Shown here: positions 6,278-8,786 of the stretch, in pieces
How the letters are laid out: the number at the start of each line of letters is the position of its first letter
How positions within the stretch are numbered: the first letter of the stretch is position 1
NCBI GenBank assembly: GCA_964442965.1
Contig: CAYUBE010000028.1
Location: 1-8,786, forward strand
Length of the DNA: 8,786 bases
Direction of reading: 5' to 3'
Source of the DNA: CAJAQL01 sp964442965
GTDB lineage: Bacteria; Patescibacteriota; Minisyncoccia; UBA6257; 2-01-FULL-56-20
Made by a program: the position numbers and the translations under genes
Notes under the pieces: model-generated
Told to the model about the DNA's origin: nothing
The model's database searches: none
The model's input: only the letters and a program-made list of their open reading frames with translations

Positions 6278-6305
6278 ATTATAAGAAAAACTGTCGAATC
6301 TTCAA
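6278..6305 (-). promoter_or_regulatory. Promoter of the CDPS-SET operon, leaderless geometry
   Basis: Minus strand: -35 TTGAAG (6300-6305), 16-nt spacer, perfect -10 TATAAT (6278-6283), then 8 nt to the ATG at 6269. Transcription should start within about 1-3 nt of the start codon. It shows that the cluster is expressed independently of the upstream mutY-rnhB pair. Confidence 0.65.
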
Positions 6306-6353
6306 TATGAAAAACTAACGGAATCTTTTTTTGCTTTATCGAATACGAGTATT

Positions 6354-7088
6354 TCATAAGAACGTCTTCCGATGAACGTCGCACCAACCATATTTTCGTA
6401 GCGCTTTGTAGTGCCTTTTCGTGCCGTATCCTTTGTGGGTCTCAAACCCATATGCTGGATATTTTTTTGCCAGCCGAACCATAAAATGGTCGCGATGGAC
6501 TTTGGCGATGATGGAGGCAATGGCGACCGCCGGAATTTTTTCATCTCCCTTAATAACGGTCTTCGCATTTTTCGGCTGCACGCCATTTCCCAAGAACAAT
6601 CCCCCGTCGAGAAAAATCTGAATATCCGCAATTTCCTTACTTGTTAATTTAAACGAATTAGCAAGTAGTTTTTGTTTCATGATTGATAGCTTAGAAGAGG
6701 CGATCAGCTTTTTATACGCCCGGAGGGCCGCAAGGTTCGCCGCACGCGAGATGTTCATCTTTTCAATCCGCCGCGGATAGACGCGCGCAACCGCAAACTG
6801 GATATCGGAGTTGTTCTTGAAATAATTGAACCATGTCTCACGTTGCTTCGAGGAAAGTTTTTTGGAATCTTTTATCCGGCGCTTGCCGAGCTCGCAATCG
6901 CCGCCGAACACTCCCGGCGTTTTTAAAAGCGCCGCCGCGACCACGACCGGACCAGCCAAAGCACCCCGCCCAACTTCATCAATACCAATAACGATGGGCG
7001 AGGCTCGCCCGTCCCGCTTCCGCTTTGTCAAAGCGGGCCTTCTGGCGGCCCGCCCCACCTCGTCGATGCCGATCACGTATTTTTTCAT
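6354..7088 (-). CDS. rnhB: Ribonuclease HII with two in-frame insertions
   Basis: RNase HII cuts RNA in RNA-DNA hybrids and removes single ribonucleotides from DNA. The four catalytic acids are Asp37-Glu38 (IGIDEVGRGALAG), Asp161 (IFLDGG) and Asp200 (AKVHRD); KDSKKLS (73-79), KGDEKIPAVAIASIIAK (180-196) and THKGYGTKRHY (217-227) also fit. The 244-aa length is above average because of two extra parts. Residues 5-13 repeat the VIGIDEVGR motif and are followed by a basic 19-residue linker coded by GC-rich hairpins. Residues about 128-151 form an extra stretch before the IFLDGG strand, half of it coded by a 36-bp palindromic repeat. ATG 7088 overlaps the mutY stop as ATGA, which fixes this start over the longer frame reaching 7364. 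Confidence 0.93.
   Translation of the reverse strand: MKKYVIGIDEVGRAARRPALTKRKRDGRASPIVIGIDEVGRGALAGPVVVAAALLKTPGVFGGDCELGKRRIKDSKKLSSKQRETWFNYFKNNSDIQFAVARVYPRRIEKMNISRAANLAALRAYKKLIASSKLSIMKQKLLANSFKLTSKEIADIQIFLDGGLFLGNGVQPKNAKTVIKGDEKIPAVAIASIIAKVHRDHFMVRLAKKYPAYGFETHKGYGTKRHYKALRKYGWCDVHRKTFL
6637..6672. repeat. 36-bp palindromic repeat inside rnhB
   Basis: This is the second copy of the repeat at 3344-3379, in opposite orientation. The 13- and 14-bp arms are identical and the spacing is the same; the 9-nt centre differs at 7 positions. On the plus strand its own arms ACTTGTTAATT and AATTAGCAAGT pair over 11 bp with one wobble. In rnhB it is read as KLLANSFKLTSK and keeps the frame open. 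Confidence 0.8.
6966..6992. repeat. rnhB active-site motif, inner (functional) copy
   Basis: These 27 bp encode VIGIDEVGR (residues 33-41), continuing into GALAGP as in normal RNase HII. They pair with 7050-7076, which encode the same nine residues. Twenty of 27 bases agree, and all seven differences are at third codon positions: this copy ends its codons in T/A (GTT ATT GGT ATT GAT GAA GTT). Confidence 0.85.
6996..7036. repeat. GC-rich double-hairpin element inside rnhB
   Basis: Two near-perfect palindromes lie 9 bp apart: GGGCGAGGCTCGCCC (6996-7010) and CCGCTTTGTCAAAGCGG (7020-7036). Together with CCCGCTT/AAGCGGG they allow alternative folds. They fill the linker between the two copies of the active-site motif and are read in frame as a basic peptide (RRPALTKRKRDGRASP). 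From memory, very similar GC-rich hairpins are scattered in Parcubacteria genomes. Confidence 0.7.
7050..7076. repeat. rnhB active-site motif, outer extra copy
   Basis: These bases encode VIGIDEVGR as residues 5-13, right after the MKKY start. The codons end in G/C (GTG ATC GGC ATC GAC GAG GTG), unlike the inner copy at 6966-6992. This copy is followed by AARRP instead of GALAGP, so it is unlikely to form an active site. Confidence 0.85.
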
Positions 7089-7891
7089 AGCGAGATGACG
7101 TCCCCTTTCTTTTTGATAAATCCTTCCTTCAAAAGTACTTCTACTATCTTTTCGATCCGCTCTTCCGGCTGCGAAATCGTATACCCTAAACTCTCCATCT
7201 GCATTTTTTTGCGAGCGAGCATCAGCCGCAAAACTTTTCCGCGGAGCTCGCGGTCGGAACCGTTGAATTTCAATTGGCGGATATAATGGGCGCTGCGCCG
7301 GTTTGAATTTTTCGTCTCCGTCGCCCCGAGCATCGCACCATAATCCATCAACGCAAAATACCACGCACGGGGATTTTTATGGTCAAGCGTTTTTTTGATA
7401 AGAGGAAGTATTTCGCGATCATGTACGGTCCTGCGTCTTGGAAAAAAGAAATGGATAAAAACTCTACGAATATTGGTTTCGATAAAAATGTCCGGTTTAT
7501 CGAAGGCGAATGCACGAATTGCGCCAGCCGTATATGGTCCTATGCCCGGCAACGATTCTAATGCCCCCCTCTCCCGCGGCAATGCACCGCCATGCTTCTT
7601 TACGATAATTTGCGCTGTTTTTTGGAGTGCGAGCGCGCGGCGATTATAGCCGAGCCCCTGCCATGCGCGAAGCACGTCGCTTTTTTCCGCTCTCGCGAGC
7701 GCCGCAAAGCTCGGAAATTTTTTAATAAAATTTTCATAAAATGTTTTCACGCGCTCCACCTGTGTTTGCTGAAGCATAATTTCCGAGACCAGAATCCGGT
7801 ACGGATCCCGCATCCGGCGCCACGGCAGATCGCGGCCCTGCGACCGGTAAAACGCTTTCACTTTTTTCTTAAAATCCGAGACCTCCACCAT
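7085..7891 (-). CDS. mutY: MutY-like adenine DNA glycosylase, no Fe-S cluster
   Basis: MutY removes adenine opposite 8-oxoguanine. This 268-aa protein has the HhH-GPD core: LPWRRMRDPYRILVSEIMLQ with Glu37 aligned to the catalytic Glu of E. coli MutY, WQGLGYNRRA (77-86), and the helix-hairpin-helix LPGIGPYTAGAI (114-125). The residue at E. coli Asp138 is Glu138 (IETNIRRV). After MDYGAMLG the four cluster cysteines are absent; the protein has no Cys there. Instead of the MutT-like 8-oxoG-recognition domain, the C-terminus (about 213-268) looks like a short winged-helix. It may thus be a MutY-like enzyme with different base or lesion preference. The gene overlaps rnhB by ATGA. A weak promoter (TTGTTT, 17 nt, TAAGGT) ends 6 nt before the ATG; an AAGG lies 8 nt upstream. 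Confidence 0.87.
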   Translation of the reverse strand: MVEVSDFKKKVKAFYRSQGRDLPWRRMRDPYRILVSEIMLQQTQVERVKTFYENFIKKFPSFAALARAEKSDVLRAWQGLGYNRRALALQKTAQIIVKKHGGALPRERGALESLPGIGPYTAGAIRAFAFDKPDIFIETNIRRVFIHFFFPRRRTVHDREILPLIKKTLDHKNPRAWYFALMDYGAMLGATETKNSNRRSAHYIRQLKFNGSDRELRGKVLRLMLARKKMQMESLGYTISQPEERIEKIVEVLLKEGFIKKKGDVISL

Positions 7892-7936
7892 GCTATAACC
7901 TTAGCCGAACCGCGCCGCGGAAACAAATAATAGAGC

Positions 7937-7965
7937 TTGATAAACTTTTCGAAATGGATTAACTT
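7937..7965 (+). promoter_or_regulatory. Possible promoter of the 60-aa ORF
   Basis: TTGATA (7937-7942), 17-nt spacer, TAACTT (7960-7965). The -35 is good and the -10 weak. Unlike the other promoters here, it leaves a leader long enough for the strong Shine-Dalgarno AAGGAAGGAG (7971-7980), which ends 8 nt before the ATG at 7989. Confidence 0.4.
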
Positions 7966-7988
7966 ACGGAAAGGAAGGAGAATAAGAT

Positions 7989-8171
7989 ATGATACCCTTT
8001 AGAAAACTGCGCTTGAGACGCGTTGAGCGAAAGCTTCAGGCCGCACGGGATCATCTCACATGGCTGCGCAAGCAAGAATGCCCGCTCTGGGGGGATGGAA
8101 TGGTTGTTCTTCGGGCAACTATTTGGAAACTTATCCGGAAGAGGTCCGCGCTGAGCAAACGGTCACTGTAG
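7989..8171 (+). CDS. Very basic 60-aa protein of unknown function
   Basis: The protein begins MIPFRKLRLRRVERKLQ and ends KLIRKRSALSKRSL. About a third of its residues are Arg or Lys, with three Trp and one Cys (ECPLWGDG at 30-37). I recognise no family. Two short helices around a Cys-Pro-Leu-Trp-Gly turn are a reasonable picture, and nucleic-acid binding is a guess from charge. It is more than chance coding: a purine-rich Shine-Dalgarno (AAGGAAGGAG) sits 8 nt before the ATG, and a textbook intrinsic terminator begins 3 nt after the stop, so it is a complete single-gene transcription unit. It diverges from mutY. A structured small RNA read as an ORF is the alternative. Confidence 0.7.
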   Translation: MIPFRKLRLRRVERKLQAARDHLTWLRKQECPLWGDGMVVLRATIWKLIRKRSALSKRSL

Positions 8172-8173
8172 TC

Positions 8174-8208
8174 GAGAGCTCCACGACATCCGGAGCTCTC
8201 ATTTTTTT
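8174..8208 (+). terminator. Intrinsic terminator after the 60-aa ORF
   Basis: A perfect 9-bp stem GAGAGCTCC/GGAGCTCTC with a 9-nt loop is followed by ATTTTTTT. It lies 3 nt after the stop codon. Confidence 0.93.
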
Positions 8209-8367
8209 GAGGGCTTGCGCTTTTTCCCGCAATATGATACCGTTGTTTCAATGTAAGTGTTTCTTAGTAGGTTTCTCTTGCGTGTCCCTCAAGAATTCTT
8301 CTCGGACATCAGAGTAAAGAAGCAGAGGAGAAGGAAGGTCGCCTTACATAAATTAGCAATAGTTAGA

Positions 8368-8679
8368 ATGGCTAAAAAATTATACGTGGGAGGTTTGCCG
8401 TATTCGACGACTGACGACGAGCTTCGTGAAGCATTCGCGAAGGCCGGCGCAGTCGCCTCGGTCACGATCCTCATGGACAAAATGACGGGCCGCTCGCGCG
8501 GTTTCGGTTTTGTCGAGATGGAGAACGACGAGGACGCTACGAAAGCGATCGATATGTGGAACGGCCAGGACTTCGGCGGCCGCAAACTTACGGTCAACGA
8601 AGCGAAGCCGATGGAGCCCCGTGCTCCCCGCTCGAACGATGGTGGTGGTTACGGTGGCGGTCAGCGCCGCAGCTGGTAA
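8368..8679 (+). CDS. Single-RRM RNA-binding protein with glycine-rich tail
   Basis: This 103-aa protein is one RNA recognition motif followed by a short tail. RNP2 is LYVGGL (5-10) and RNP1 is RGFGFVEM (44-51), both with the aromatic residues that stack on RNA bases. The remaining RRM pattern (TDDELREAF, GRKLTVNEA) is complete. The tail from 89 is Gly-rich and ends in QRRSW, like the cold-induced Rbp proteins of cyanobacteria and other bacteria; a role in RNA chaperoning or cold response is inferred from that. ATG 8368 starts at MAKKLYVGG; the longer frame from 8257 has no family sequence. The leader is long (at least 100 nt to the prior terminator) and no Shine-Dalgarno lies close to the ATG; a purine run at 8323-8338 is about 30 nt away. 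Confidence 0.95.
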   Translation: MAKKLYVGGLPYSTTDDELREAFAKAGAVASVTILMDKMTGRSRGFGFVEMENDEDATKAIDMWNGQDFGGRKLTVNEAKPMEPRAPRSNDGGGYGGGQRRSW

Positions 8680-8697
8680 TCCGGCGTTCAGTAAACA

Positions 8698-8728
8698 AAA
8701 AAAACCGCGCATCTGCGCGGTTTTTTTG
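8698..8728 (+). terminator. Intrinsic terminator after the RRM gene
   Basis: Stem ACCGCGC/GCGCGGT with loop ATCT is flanked by an A-run and a T-run, so it can extend to a longer A-T stem and may work in both directions. Confidence 0.93.
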
Positions 8729-8786
8729 TCATTCTATTAGAGGAAACCCCGGGCGAGGGCCATTGAAAACGGGTATACTGTGGTTA

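Noticed and set aside
7089..7364. N-terminal extension of RNase HII
   Set aside because: It lies inside mutY and has no family features; ATG 7088 overlaps the mutY stop in the same way as the other coupled pair.
8257..8367. N-terminal extension of the RRM protein
   Set aside because: The sequence before MAKKLYVGG is unrelated to RRM proteins and has no start signal; it is better read as leader.
8209..8367. Riboswitch or cold-shock element in the RRM leader
   Set aside because: The leader is long, but I could not find a conserved fold or known motif; only a purine run and a short AAGAATTCTT palindrome are visible.
1..8786. CRISPR array, insertion sequence or prophage genes
   Set aside because: No regularly spaced direct repeats, transposase, integrase or phage structural genes are visible on either strand.

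Overview
The window looks like a chromosomal piece of a Candidate Phyla Radiation (Patescibacteria, Parcubacteria-like) bacterium. This is an inference from several signs. Genes are short and tightly packed, with ATGA stop/start overlaps. Core genes are small variants of their families. GC-rich and AT-rich palindromic elements lie between and inside genes. An archaeal-like UMP kinase and a MutY-like glycosylase without an iron-sulfur cluster are present. No marker gene here fixes the taxon.

Layout. Positions 1-444 hold at most one weak small ORF. Positions 445-1125 (-) encode an acidic coiled-coil protein, divergent from a metallo-beta-lactamase-fold hydrolase (1249-1839, +). What looks like a second, decayed MBL gene follows directly and is cut in two by tRNA-Ser(GGA) on the other strand (1941-2025). 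Next come minus-strand genes: a ProXp-ala/YbaK-type tRNA deacylase overlapping an archaeal-like UMP kinase, then the membrane protease HtpX and LemA. A palindromic element separates htpX from lemA.

Positions 5102-6269 (-) are the most unusual part. A cyclodipeptide synthase (CDPS) with the whole AlbC catalytic set in AlbC spacing overlaps by 17 bp a SET-domain methyltransferase with a post-SET zinc motif. The pair has its own promoter and looks like a two-gene cluster: diketopiperazine production from aminoacyl-tRNAs plus a SET-type methyltransferase as candidate tailoring, regulatory or self-protection enzyme.

Positions 6354-7891 (-) hold an overlapping mutY-rnhB repair pair. rnhB carries two in-frame palindromic insertions. 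One is a 36-bp repeat with a second copy upstream of the UMP kinase. The other is a GC-rich double hairpin next to a duplicated, synonymously recoded active-site motif. MutY has Glu at the catalytic Asp position and no cluster cysteines. On the plus strand follow a 60-aa very basic ORF with a strong Shine-Dalgarno and terminator, and a glycine-tailed RRM RNA-binding protein with its own terminator.

Several genes have a -10 box only 6-8 nt before the ATG, so they are probably transcribed as leaderless mRNAs.
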